Assembly: GCA_913053795.1 (NCBI GenBank)
Contig: CAJXGZ010000014.1
Span: 1-18,195, forward strand
Source of the DNA: an uncultured Rhodospirillales bacterium
Lineage (GTDB): Bacteria > Pseudomonadota > Alphaproteobacteria > Rhodospirillales > 2-02-FULL-58-16
Length of the DNA stretch: 18,195 nt
Direction: 5' to 3'
Numbering within the stretch: the stretch's first letter is position 1; every line of letters begins with the position of its first letter. A program made the position numbers and the translations under genes. The notes beneath the pieces are model-generated. The model did no database searches, was not told the DNA's origin, and saw nothing but the letters and a program-made list of their open reading frames with translations. Positions 7,407 through 15,176 of this stretch are shown one piece after another.

Positions 7407-7712
7407 TCAATCGCTAAAGGCAAGCGGCGGTTTTCAAGGTTCTAATAGCGGGCTTTGAGTTATCGCGCGGGCCGCCAACATTTTTTTTTTGAGACTTGCA
7501 TTAATCCTATGATTTTACACTATTCTTGTTATAAATCAATTTGGATATGTTTGCTCAATAGGATTTGCAACAAAACGTCCCGTCAACACAATAAGCTTTT
7601 TTTGCTTGTCGCGGGGGGCCAGAGTATAGGAAACGCACTTCTAAACGGCCCGTTTTATTATTTGGGCGGGGCGCGGTATCAACCTTGGAAATAAAGCAAA
7701 GGGTTACGTTAC
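7407..7712. other. AT-rich gap between cheA and cheY; no gene found where cheW is expected
   Basis: This 306-bp stretch is clearly more AT-rich than both neighbours. It has no ORF with CheW motifs in any frame; the only open frame of note (TTG at 7455) has atypical composition and no ribosome site. It holds a T10 run (7481-7490) after the GC-rich GCGCGGGCCGCC, which could act as a weak terminator for cheA. It also holds a small inverted repeat AAACGG-C-CCGTTT near 7641-7657. AAAGGG shortly before 7713 is a weak ribosome site for cheY. A promoter for cheY-cheB-cheR may lie here, but I see no clear -35/-10 pair. Confidence 0.5.
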
Positions 7713-8078
7713 ATGAAGACTTGTCTGATTGTTGACGATTCCAAGGTCATTCGCATGGTGGCCCGGAAAATCCTACAGGAACTGGAATTTGAAACGATAG
7801 AGGCCGCTGACGGCAAGATCGCCCTGGAGGCGTGCCAAAGCAAGATGCCGGAAGCCGTTCTGCTTGACTGGAATATGCCGGTCATGAGCGGCATTGAATT
7901 CCTTAGGGAAATGCGCGCCCTGCCAGGCGGCGATGCGCCGGTTGTGGTTTTCTGCACGACGGAGAACGATATTGAGCACATCCAGGAAGCCATTGAGGCC
8001 GGGGCCAATGAATACATTATGAAGCCTTTTGACAGCGAAATCATTCAAGTGAAGTTCGCGCAAGTCGGGCTGCTGTAA
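7713..8078 (+). CDS. cheY: Single-domain response regulator CheY
   Basis: This 121-residue stand-alone receiver accepts phosphate from CheA and would act on the flagellar motor switch or serve as a phosphate sink. It has the acidic pair D8/D9, phospho-acceptor D52 in LLDWNMPVMSG, the Thr switch at T82/T83, and K104 in the MKPF motif, so every catalytic receiver residue is present. There is no output domain. It lies 17 bp upstream of cheB in what looks like a cheY-cheB-cheR operon. Its start follows the AT-rich gap after cheA and has only a weak AAAGGG ribosome site. The gene context supports the chemotaxis role over an unrelated receiver. Confidence 0.94.
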   Translation: MKTCLIVDDSKVIRMVARKILQELEFETIEAADGKIALEACQSKMPEAVLLDWNMPVMSGIEFLREMRALPGGDAPVVVFCTTENDIEHIQEAIEAGANEYIMKPFDSEIIQVKFAQVGLL

Positions 8079-8095
8079 TATCACCCTCGTGAAAA

Positions 8096-9253
8096 ATGTT
8101 GGCCACCAATCTGGAAAGCGCCGTGTCGGAAACATCGAATAATTCCGTGCAAGACCCCATTCGGGTCATGATGGTGGACGACTCCGCGGTCATCCGTGGG
8201 CTAATCACCCGGATACTTGAGGCTGACAACACCATAAAAGTCGCCGTTTCGGTGGGGAACGGCGAACTCGCCGTTAAGAATCTTTCCCGCTATGACATTG
8301 ACGTTATCGTGCTGGACATCGAAATGCCGGTGATGGACGGTTTGACGGCGCTGCCCAAGCTGCTTGAGGTGGACCCGGGCGTTAAAATCATCATGGCCTC
8401 CACCTTGACCGAGCGCAACGCCGATATCAGCCTGCGCGCCCTGGAAGCCGGCGCCACGGATTACATCCCCAAGCCGACGTCCTCTCGTGGAATCAGCGCT
8501 GAAGGCGATTTCCGCAGGGAGCTGATTGATAAGGTCAAGGCTCTGGGAATGGCGCGCCGGCGCAATAGGACGCTTTCGGAAAAGGACGGACGCGCCAAGG
8601 GACCCGTCTTTAAAGCGGCCTCCGTTCAATTGGGGCCGCCGCACGAAAAAATTTCCTTACGCGAACCCGGCAAGGATAAACCCGACGTGCTCGCCATCGG
8701 CAGCTCCACGGGCGGTCCACAGGCCCTGTTCTCCTTTCTCGGAGCCCTGAAAAAGGACATCAAGGCGCCCATCCTCATCACCCAGCACATGCCCGCTATG
8801 TTCACGGCCATCCTGGCCGAGCACATCAACCGCATGACCGGTTGGCCGTGCAGCGAAGCCAAGGACGGGGAGGCGATCAGGGCCGGACATATCCATGTGG
8901 CGCCCGGCGGTTACCATATGACGGTGGCGAACAAGGGTTCGCAACGGGTAATTATCCTTGATCAGGGTCCGCCGGAGAATTTCTGCCGGCCCGCGGTCGA
9001 TCCGATGTTTCGAAGCGCCGCCAAGGTCTTCGGGTCCCGCGTGATCGGGGTGGTGCTTACCGGAATGGGCTCCGACGGCGCCAAGGGCGGAAAAGAGATC
9101 ACCCAGGCCGGCGGCACCATTGTCGCCCAGGATGAAAAATCAAGCGTCGTTTGGGGCATGCCCGGCGCGGTGGCGGCGGCGGGAATTTGCAGCGCCGTGC
9201 TGCCCCTTGACGAACTTGCGTCCTACGTTATGAAGCATGCTGGCGGTCCCTAG
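8096..9253 (+). CDS. cheB: Chemotaxis protein-glutamate methylesterase/deamidase CheB
   Basis: CheB removes methyl groups from chemoreceptor glutamates and deamidates glutamines; CheA phosphorylation activates it. Of 385 residues, 22-140 are a receiver with phospho-acceptor D74 in VLDIEMPVMDG and K in YIPKPTS. A basic linker follows, then the C-terminal esterase. The catalytic triad is visible as S203 in IGSSTGGPQA, H231 in TQHMPAMFT and D327 in GMGSDGAKGG, close to the spacing of the E. coli enzyme. The first 20 residues precede the receiver and the ATG at 8096 lacks a clear Shine-Dalgarno, so a slightly later start is possible. The stop codon is two bases from the cheR start, implying translational coupling. 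Confidence 0.96.
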   Translation: MLATNLESAVSETSNNSVQDPIRVMMVDDSAVIRGLITRILEADNTIKVAVSVGNGELAVKNLSRYDIDVIVLDIEMPVMDGLTALPKLLEVDPGVKIIMASTLTERNADISLRALEAGATDYIPKPTSSRGISAEGDFRRELIDKVKALGMARRRNRTLSEKDGRAKGPVFKAASVQLGPPHEKISLREPGKDKPDVLAIGSSTGGPQALFSFLGALKKDIKAPILITQHMPAMFTAILAEHINRMTGWPCSEAKDGEAIRAGHIHVAPGGYHMTVANKGSQRVIILDQGPPENFCRPAVDPMFRSAAKVFGSRVIGVVLTGMGSDGAKGGKEITQAGGTIVAQDEKSSVVWGMPGAVAAAGICSAVLPLDELASYVMKHAGGP

Positions 9254-9255
9254 CG

Positions 9256-10074
9256 ATGAAACCGGAAGATTTTGATTTTATCAGCAAGCTCATCAATGAG
9301 CAGTCCGGCCTCGTGCTGACCCGGGACAAGGCCTATCTGCTTGAAAGCAGGCTGATGCCGGTGGCCCGCAAGCGTGGCTTGAATGGTCTGGAGGACTTGA
9401 TCGCCGGCATGCGCGCCCGCGTCGACAAGGAGCTAACCCAGGAAGTGATGGAGGCGATGACCACCAATGAGTCCTTTTTCTTCAGGGACATCAAACCCTT
9501 CGAAATTTTCCGCGAAAATATTCTTCCTCATCTTCTTCAATCCCGCGCCGACAAGAAATCCTTCCGAATCTGGTGCGCCGCCGCATCCAGCGGACAGGAG
9601 CCCTATTCCCTGGCCATCATCCTCAACGAAGAGGCCTCCAAGCTGGCCGGATGGCGAACTGAAATCGTCGGCACCGACATTTCGGTGGATATTCTTAATA
9701 AAGCCAAGGCGGGGCTTTATTCGCAGTTCGAGGTGCAAAGGGGGCTGCCCATCCAGCTTCTTTTGAAATACTTCACCAAGCAGGGAGACATGTGGCAGGC
9801 CAACTCTAAGATAGCTTCCATGGTCCAATACAAGGAATACAACCTGTTGGACAGCCTTCTGCCGCTGGGCAAATTCGATGTGGTGTTCTGCCGCAACGTG
9901 CTGATTTATTTCGATCAGAAGAACAAAACCAAGGTTCTCGAAGGAATCAGCACTTTGTTGCCCGATGACGGCGTGCTGTTCATGGGCGGCGCCGAAACGG
10001 TGTTGGGCATTTCCGATAAATTCAAGCCCGTTTCCGGCCAGCGCGGCGTCTACAGCCTCACCCGGAACGGATAA
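9256..10074 (+). CDS. cheR: Chemotaxis protein methyltransferase CheR
   Basis: CheR adds methyl groups from S-adenosylmethionine to receptor glutamates, opposing CheB. The 272-residue protein has the usual layout: an N-terminal helical domain (1-80) ending in TTNESFFFRD, a SAM-binding motif IWCAAASSGQEPYSLAI (105-121) and FDVVFCRNVLIYFD (207-220) near the active site. Length is typical for the plain enzyme, with no TPR or other fusion. It begins two bases after the cheB stop. Its TAA stop directly abuts the stop codon of the convergent xerD, leaving no room for a separate terminator. It is the last gene of the chemotaxis block. Confidence 0.97.
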   Translation: MKPEDFDFISKLINEQSGLVLTRDKAYLLESRLMPVARKRGLNGLEDLIAGMRARVDKELTQEVMEAMTTNESFFFRDIKPFEIFRENILPHLLQSRADKKSFRIWCAAASSGQEPYSLAIILNEEASKLAGWRTEIVGTDISVDILNKAKAGLYSQFEVQRGLPIQLLLKYFTKQGDMWQANSKIASMVQYKEYNLLDSLLPLGKFDVVFCRNVLIYFDQKNKTKVLEGISTLLPDDGVLFMGGAETVLGISDKFKPVSGQRGVYSLTRNG

Positions 10075-10080
10075 TTATCC
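10069..10080. other. 12-bp palindrome holding both stop codons of cheR and xerD
   Basis: GGATAATTATCC is a perfect palindrome. Read either way it gives Gly codon GGA then TAA, so cheR (ending at 10074) and xerD (ending at 10075) stop back to back with no spacer. Confidence 0.9.
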
Positions 10081-11067
10081 CTTTTTATTCATGTTCGCCA
10101 ACGGGTGCGCCTGCTTGACCAGGCGCTTCAGGCGTTCGTCCAACACGTGGGTGTAGATCTGCGTGGTTGAAATGTCCGCGTGTCCGAGCATTTGCTGAAG
10201 CGTGCGCAGGTCGGCGCCATGGGCGAGCAAATGGCTGGCGAAGGAATGGCGCAATACATGGGGCGAGACCCGCGCCGGATCGAGCCCGGCGCTCACCGCC
10301 GTTTGCTTCAGCAATTGCCCCAAGCGGGCGCGCGTTAGGTGGCCCGCCTTGGAATTGGAGGGAAACAGCCAAGGCGAAAAACGCCCTTTTTTTTCCGTCC
10401 CGGGCGTAAAACGCCGACGCTCCGGCTTGTATGCGTTCAGGGCCTCCGCCGCCATATCGCCAAGGGGAACCATGCGCTCCTTGCCGCCCTTGCCCTTGAC
10501 GATCAGCACCGAGCCGTCCCGCGATAGCGCCGACAACGGCAGCCCCACCAATTCGGAGGCTCTGAGGCCGGTGGCGTAGAGCGTCTCGAGCAGCGCCGTC
10601 AATCTTAACCCTTCGGCGTCCTGGGCTCCCCTTTGGGCTTCCCGCGCCGCCGTGAGAAGCCTGTCCACCTCATCTTCGCTCAGCAGTTTCGGCAAGGGGC
10701 GGCCCAGCCTGGGACTGTCAATGGCGGCGCTGGGATCGTCTTCGCGCAAACCTTCCAAAAAAAGAAAGCGAAAAAACTGGCGCAAGGCCGACAGGCGCCG
10801 GGCGCTGGTGCTGGGAGCCATTCCCGAGTTGGATAAATGCTTGAGGTAGTCCTTGATGTCGCTTGCGTTCGCCTCCTCGATTGCGCCCCCGTACTTGCCT
10901 GAGGCCCCGTATTTGCCTGAGGCCCTGGGCTTGCTTGAGGCCCTGAAGCGGGAGAAGTCCTCAAGGTCGCGGGTATAGGAGTCGATGGTGTTGGGGGGTG
11001 CGCCGCGCTCGGCGGCAAGCATCTCCAGAAAGCTTTCCACGCGCCGGGGCGTGAGTTTCTCACGCAT
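10075..11067 (-). CDS. xerD: Site-specific tyrosine recombinase XerD
   Basis: Xer recombinases resolve chromosome dimers at dif during division. The 330-residue protein has an N-terminal SAM-like core-binding domain (1-115) and a C-terminal catalytic domain. The full catalytic set is visible: R169 (ATGLRASEL), a Lys in KGKGGKER (around 193), H270 and R273 (SPHVLRH), H296 (LGHADIS) and nucleophile Y305 (TTQIYTH). It is about 30 residues longer than usual. Much of the excess is an inserted SGKYGA repeat at 46-61, in a surface loop of the N-terminal domain. The gene starts 10 bp after the stop of the 683-residue exported protein gene, suggesting one operon. XerC is the alternative name; neighbours such as aroK favour XerD. 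Confidence 0.92.
   Translation of the reverse strand: MREKLTPRRVESFLEMLAAERGAPPNTIDSYTRDLEDFSRFRASSKPRASGKYGASGKYGGAIEEANASDIKDYLKHLSNSGMAPSTSARRLSALRQFFRFLFLEGLREDDPSAAIDSPRLGRPLPKLLSEDEVDRLLTAAREAQRGAQDAEGLRLTALLETLYATGLRASELVGLPLSALSRDGSVLIVKGKGGKERMVPLGDMAAEALNAYKPERRRFTPGTEKKGRFSPWLFPSNSKAGHLTRARLGQLLKQTAVSAGLDPARVSPHVLRHSFASHLLAHGADLRTLQQMLGHADISTTQIYTHVLDERLKRLVKQAHPLANMNKKG
10886..10939 (-). repeat. 18-bp in-frame repeat, three copies, inside xerD
   Basis: Two near-identical 18-bp units (10886-10903 and 10904-10921) and one diverged unit (10922-10939) encode SGKYGA-type hexapeptides in the N-terminal domain of XerD. The inserted residues lie outside the catalytic domain. Confidence 0.88.
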
Positions 11068-11077
11068 TTTTCGGGGG

Positions 11078-13129
11078 TTACTGGGCCATGGCCAGCGCCG
11101 CTTCCACCGCCAGCGCGCGGGCCTCGGTTTCCAGACCGGCGGCGATGAGGGCGCTCAATACCTGCCTTAAGGTCACGGGATTGGCTTGCGTCGGCCCGCC
11201 CTTGCCCAGCGCCAGCAGGGAAACCAGAACCGTCTCGCCCAACCGCTCTTCGCCGACTGAGATTTCAGCCACCTCCAAGGATTTGCCCATTTGCTCCTCG
11301 ATGGCGGCGATTTGCGTTGTCTCCACGTCAACGCCCAGTTCGTCCTCGCCGAACATGACCCGGGTTGCTTTCACCAGAGGCTCATTGTCGACGATAACTT
11401 CCGTCGCCTTCACAAGGCGGTTCCAGAGCGCCGGATTTGGCATCGCCATCATTGTGCGTCCCGGAGCGTCCATCAAGGCGTTCCAGAGCCTGGACGGGAC
11501 ATGTTCGCCCAGGGTTTCAAAGAGGCTGTAAAGCATTTCAGCGCGCTTCTTGCCGCCGTCCTTTTCTTTCACGGCTTCCCACCAGGCATACAGTTTGTCC
11601 GTGCTCCAGTCCTTGGCTCCGTCCAAACCGGCAAGCCGCGCCACCGGTAAAAGGGTAATAAGCGCGGCTTTGGACTCCTTGTTGAACATGGCGTTTTCCC
11701 GCAACATGGAAAGCCAGGAGGCAATGCTTTCACGGTTATCTCCGATCAGCAGGGCGCGCACGGCCTCGGGCGCGAACCACACCAATTCGCGGGATATGGG
11801 GATGCGCTTGAGCACCGGCAGGAACACCCTGGCGATGGACCCGTATTGGCCCTCTAGGCGGGCGATCTCCAAGGCGCGCGCCACCACTTCGGCCTGCGCC
11901 GTCGGCACCGTTTGAACCAACGACGCCCGATAAAGCAAAGCGCGGCTTATGGAGCCGCCCTCGGTTTCCGCCTTGGACAGGGGATTGGCCATGTCTTCTT
12001 TGGTGAACGAGACGCTGGAATAGAGCTGGCGCAGGACGTCGGTGGGCAAGGCGCCGGTGGCCTCGGCCCGTTCCGCCGCTTTCAGGCGCAGCTCGACGGA
12101 GGTGTTGGGGCTGACGGCGATGGCGCTCAATACGCCCGGATGGCTGGATGAAAGAACGTCCGCCGGCATGGACGTCTTGGCGGTTCGCGCCATGGTCAGA
12201 TGCAGCGGCGAAGGATCAGGCAGGCTCTCGATGGTCGTTCTCTCACCGTTGATCAACGCCTCGGCGAGATTAAGAAAAACAACGTCCTTTTCGCCCAACT
12301 CGCGAAGCAGAGCGAGGCCAAGGCGCGCCTTCTGCTTCTCCCCCGCCAAGATCTGGCAAAAGATAAACGCCTTCTGCCAGTAATCATTGCTCCCTGGGCC
12401 GCCCAGGTTAATTCGCTCCGCCGCCAAGGCGCAGGCGCGGGCGTTGTCGTTGGCGAGGAAACGGGCGTCGGCCTCGATGCGGACAAGCGGTTCATTCTGA
12501 TAGCGGTCCGGCGTCGCGTTGAGGAGAACGCTGACGCCCGCATGGTCCCCCATGTCGGCAAGAAGAGTCGCGCGAAGCGCCACCAGATGACCGCTTTGGC
12601 CTACGCCTTTGGGCGGCGTGGCGGCGGTCAGCAACAGACGGCGCATAAGGTTGCGCATGGTCGGCGAGGCGGCGCTCACCGGAAGGCGCGGAAGCAACGA
12701 ATCAACCATGGCGCGGCTGGCGCCGGTCCACATGGCGGCGCCAAAAGAGCCTTCTTCAACGCTTAACGCGCCGGCCGCGTCCGGCTCAATATTTTGAAGG
12801 GAGTCCACCTGGATCGCCTTGCCGGACTGTTTGGGCAAGACGGCCTTGAGCGGATCATTCAGCCTGGTGGGCGGCGTCATCATGGCGGGCCGTGGAGCGA
12901 ACGGCTCTCCCGTCTGGCCCGTCTGGCCCGTCTGGCCCGTCTGGCCCACCTGGCTCGTCTGGCCGACGGCCGGCGGTTTCGTTTGCAATTGAGGCCTGAG
13001 ATTATTGGGCGGCGCCAAGCGTATGGGGCCGCTCTCGCGGTAATCGCCCTGGGCGAAGCTTTGAGAGGTCAGGATTGCGTAAAACGCAAAGACGGCGATG
13101 ATAAGGGCGCTAACGCGGGAAGCGGTCAT
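11078..13129 (-). CDS. Large exported alpha-helical protein of unknown function
   Basis: I recognise no catalytic family in this 683-residue protein. It opens with a clear Sec signal peptide (hydrophobic 7-21, likely cleavage after SFA at 26), so it acts in the periplasm or at the envelope. A disordered Pro/Gln segment follows (30-95), carrying a GQT repeat. The remainder (about 105-683) is Ala/Leu-rich and helical, resembling a TPR- or HEAT-like solenoid, with no transmembrane segment. I recall a similar large exported protein between xerD and aroK in Rhodospirillales, but cannot verify it here. Its first codons overlap the end of the 46-residue membrane peptide gene by 20 nt, and xerD follows after 10 bp. 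The three probably form one operon. Confidence 0.85.
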   Translation of the reverse strand: MTASRVSALIIAVFAFYAILTSQSFAQGDYRESGPIRLAPPNNLRPQLQTKPPAVGQTSQVGQTGQTGQTGQTGEPFAPRPAMMTPPTRLNDPLKAVLPKQSGKAIQVDSLQNIEPDAAGALSVEEGSFGAAMWTGASRAMVDSLLPRLPVSAASPTMRNLMRRLLLTAATPPKGVGQSGHLVALRATLLADMGDHAGVSVLLNATPDRYQNEPLVRIEADARFLANDNARACALAAERINLGGPGSNDYWQKAFIFCQILAGEKQKARLGLALLRELGEKDVVFLNLAEALINGERTTIESLPDPSPLHLTMARTAKTSMPADVLSSSHPGVLSAIAVSPNTSVELRLKAAERAEATGALPTDVLRQLYSSVSFTKEDMANPLSKAETEGGSISRALLYRASLVQTVPTAQAEVVARALEIARLEGQYGSIARVFLPVLKRIPISRELVWFAPEAVRALLIGDNRESIASWLSMLRENAMFNKESKAALITLLPVARLAGLDGAKDWSTDKLYAWWEAVKEKDGGKKRAEMLYSLFETLGEHVPSRLWNALMDAPGRTMMAMPNPALWNRLVKATEVIVDNEPLVKATRVMFGEDELGVDVETTQIAAIEEQMGKSLEVAEISVGEERLGETVLVSLLALGKGGPTQANPVTLRQVLSALIAAGLETEARALAVEAALAMAQ
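12911..12964 (-). repeat. 9-bp in-frame tandem repeat, six copies (GQT repeat)
   Basis: CGTCTGGCC occurs in six consecutive units (the fifth, CACCTGGCT, is diverged). On the minus strand they encode GQT units in the disordered segment behind the signal peptide of the exported protein. Confidence 0.95.
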
Positions 13130-13250
13130 TGGGCAATACTTTCTCTATCTTGGTTGACGGAGGGGGCATATCCCAGGTGGCGAGGAAACCCATGCCGCCG
13201 ACGATCAGAAGAAGAATGACGAAAAAAACAAATTTCAAAAATATTTTCAT
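13110..13250 (-). CDS. Small membrane peptide (46 residues), likely conserved in alphaproteobacteria
   Basis: This short gene is easily missed. Residues 1-24 (MKIFLKFVFFVILLLIVGG, then MGFLA) form one membrane segment or uncleaved signal anchor. A short tail reads TWDMPPPSTKIEKVLPNDR and ends FPR. The tail motif WD-P-P...EK-LPNDRFP is one I recall from small alphaproteobacterial proteins next to exported-protein genes; that is memory, not a search. An AGG lies nine bases before the ATG. The stop (TAG) falls 20 nt inside the start of the 683-residue exported protein gene, in another frame, so the two are likely translationally coupled. Function unknown; a membrane partner of the exported protein is a reasonable guess. 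Confidence 0.75.
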   Translation of the reverse strand: MKIFLKFVFFVILLLIVGGMGFLATWDMPPPSTKIEKVLPNDRFPR

Positions 13251-13289
13251 TAAAAAAAACCTGATTTGCGAATTCACTTGGCCGTATCT

Positions 13290-13326
13290 TATCCTTAAAT
13301 CTAGGATATTTTCTTATGGGTAAGAA
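13290..13326. promoter_or_regulatory. Two adjacent inverted repeats in a divergent promoter region
   Basis: Between the divergent starts at 13250 (minus) and 13492 (plus) there are 241 bp without a gene. Inside lie TATCCT-N7-AGGATA (13290-13308) and, two bases on, TTCTTA-TGGG-TAAGAA (13311-13326), both with perfect 6-bp arms. They may be operators or small leader hairpins for either operon. A TTGACG (13337-13342) could be a -35 toward aroK, but no good -10 follows at 16-18 bp. Confidence 0.4.
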
Positions 13327-13491
13327 ACGTTTCGTCTTGACGACAGCCCGTGGTCTTTATGGTAGGTTTCAAACTATGGCTATTTTTCGGCATAGTATAG
13401 GCCCTTATAGGCGATTTCTACGCTTCAACGCCTATGGCGGCAAGCCGTTTTACGGCTCTTTCCCCCAACTTTTGTCAGAAAGGGATATCTC

Positions 13492-14037
13492 ATGGCCACG
13501 GCCATTCCTCTCAGCAAGTCAATTGTTTTGATCGGCCTCATGGGGGCCGGCAAGACCAGCGTCGGCCGCCGGCTGGGAAAACGGCTCGACCTGCCCTTTG
13601 CCGACGCCGACAAAGAAGTGGTCATCGCCGCCGGTTGCTCCATCGACGATATCTTCGAACTCTATGGCGAGTCGGCGTTCCGCGAGTTGGAGAGGCGGGT
13701 CATCGGCAGGCTTATCAACGGCGAACAGAAAATACTGGCCACCGGCGGCGGCGCCTTCATGGATGCGGAAGTCCGCGCCCTGATCAAAAACAAGGGGGTT
13801 TCCATTTGGCTGCGCGCCGATCTGGAGCTTCTTTCCCGGCGCACCCAGGGCCGCGGCGGACGGCCGCTGCTGGCCAACGACGACCCCAGCGCCACGCTCA
13901 GAAAGCTCATGGACAAACGCTATCCCGTTTACGCCGAAGCCGACATCATCATCGACGGCAGGAACGAAACCCCGGCTGAGACCACCAAGCGCGCCGTCGA
14001 GGCCATCGCCGCCAACCTGACGAAAGGCCCGCAATGA
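13492..14037 (+). CDS. aroK: Shikimate kinase
   Basis: This enzyme phosphorylates shikimate at the 3-OH using ATP, the fifth step of the shikimate pathway, in the cytosol. The 181-residue protein has Walker A GLMGAGKTS (15-23, K21), the shikimate-binding acid in FADADKE (D38/D40), R64 in ESAFRELE, the TGGGAF motif (84-89) and a lid with GRGGRPLL. Length and motif order are normal. AGAAAGGG stands seven bases before the ATG. The last four bases are shared with the aroB start (ATGA), so the two are translationally coupled. The gene is divergent from the small membrane peptide / exported protein / xerD operon. Confidence 0.97.
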   Translation: MATAIPLSKSIVLIGLMGAGKTSVGRRLGKRLDLPFADADKEVVIAAGCSIDDIFELYGESAFRELERRVIGRLINGEQKILATGGGAFMDAEVRALIKNKGVSIWLRADLELLSRRTQGRGGRPLLANDDPSATLRKLMDKRYPVYAEADIIIDGRNETPAETTKRAVEAIAANLTKGPQ

Positions 14038-15176
14038 ACCCCGATGCGAAAGAAGACAGCTTGAGGGTGGATTTGGGCGCACGCGCCTACGACATCGTCG
14101 TCGGCAGCGGCCTGCTGGCCGAGGCGGGACGGCGGATGGCTCCGCTTCTCAAGAAAAAGGACGTGGTGGTCGTCACCGACGCCACCGTCGCCGAATTGCG
14201 CCTTCAGGCCTTGGAGGACTCTCTCGATGACGCCGGGGTCAGGCATTCCAGCATCGTCCTTCCCCCAGGCGAGCGGACCAAGGACTTCGCCCATCTGCAA
14301 GAATTGACGGAGGGGCTGCTGGCGCGCGGCGTCGAGCGGTCCACCACCCTTGTGGCGCTGGGCGGCGGGGTGATCGGCGACATCACCGGATTCGCCGCCG
14401 CCATCACCTTGCGCGGCCTTCCCTTCGTACAGATTCCGACGACCCTGCTGGCCCAGGTGGACAGCGCGGTGGGCGGCAAGACCGGCATTAACGCGCCTCA
14501 GGGGAAAAACCTGATCGGCGCCTTTCACCAGCCGATCCTGGTGCTGGCCGACCTGGCGGCGCTGGATACGCTTGATCCGCGCCAGTTGCTGGCCGGTTAC
14601 GCCGAGGTCGTTAAATACGGCCTGATCAACGACGCCGGTTTTTTCTCATGGCTTGAGGACAACGGCCAGGCGCTGCTTGCAGGCGGGGGCAGGGGCGGCG
14701 CCGCGGCCAGACGCCGCGCCGTTATCACAAGCTGCGCCGCCAAGGCGGCCATCGTCGCCGAGGACGAACTGGAGGCGGGCCGCCGCGCCCTGCTCAATCT
14801 GGGCCACACCTTCGGCCACGCCCTGGAGGCCGAAACCGGCTATTCAGAAACCCTGCTGCACGGCGAGGCCGTGGCCTTGGGGATGGGCTTGGCCTTCGAT
14901 CTTTCGGCGCGCCTGGGGCTGTGTCCGCTTGAAGACGCCGAACGGGCGCGCCGCCACCTGCAGGCGGTGGGCCTGCCGGTGCGCCTGAACGAAATCGCCG
15001 CGCCCTCATGGACGGCGGACGGCCTGATGGCGCACATTGAGAAGGACAAGAAGGTCAAGGACGGCAAGCCGGCCTTCATCCTGGCCCGCGGCGTCGGCCG
15101 CGCCTTCATCACCCAAGACGTCAACCCCGGCGACGTCCGCGCCTTGCTGCAAGACGCCCTAGTGGATAGAATCTAA
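14034..15176 (+). CDS. aroB: 3-dehydroquinate synthase
   Basis: AroB converts DAHP to 3-dehydroquinate, the second shikimate-pathway step, using NAD and a divalent metal. The 380-residue protein shows the NAD-binding GGGVIGDITGFAAA, the TTLLAQVDSAVGGKTGIN block, KNLIGAFHQP, a metal-ligand Glu at E191 (AEVVKYGL), and two metal-ligand His motifs LGHTFGHALE (H258) and LLHGEAVALG (H276). Length is usual. It overlaps aroK by ATGA. The last four codons and the stop (VDRI, TAA) lie within or beside the left arm of a perfect 22-bp inverted repeat, which therefore defines the C terminus. Confidence 0.97.
   Translation: MNPDAKEDSLRVDLGARAYDIVVGSGLLAEAGRRMAPLLKKKDVVVVTDATVAELRLQALEDSLDDAGVRHSSIVLPPGERTKDFAHLQELTEGLLARGVERSTTLVALGGGVIGDITGFAAAITLRGLPFVQIPTTLLAQVDSAVGGKTGINAPQGKNLIGAFHQPILVLADLAALDTLDPRQLLAGYAEVVKYGLINDAGFFSWLEDNGQALLAGGGRGGAAARRRAVITSCAAKAAIVAEDELEAGRRALLNLGHTFGHALEAETGYSETLLHGEAVALGMGLAFDLSARLGLCPLEDAERARRHLQAVGLPVRLNEIAAPSWTADGLMAHIEKDKKVKDGKPAFILARGVGRAFITQDVNPGDVRALLQDALVDRI

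Noticed and set aside
7455..7694. 79-codon plus-strand ORF starting with TTG in the cheA-cheY gap
   Set aside because: AT-rich, aromatic/Cys-rich composition, no ribosome site and no CheW-like pattern; treated as chance in a non-coding gap.
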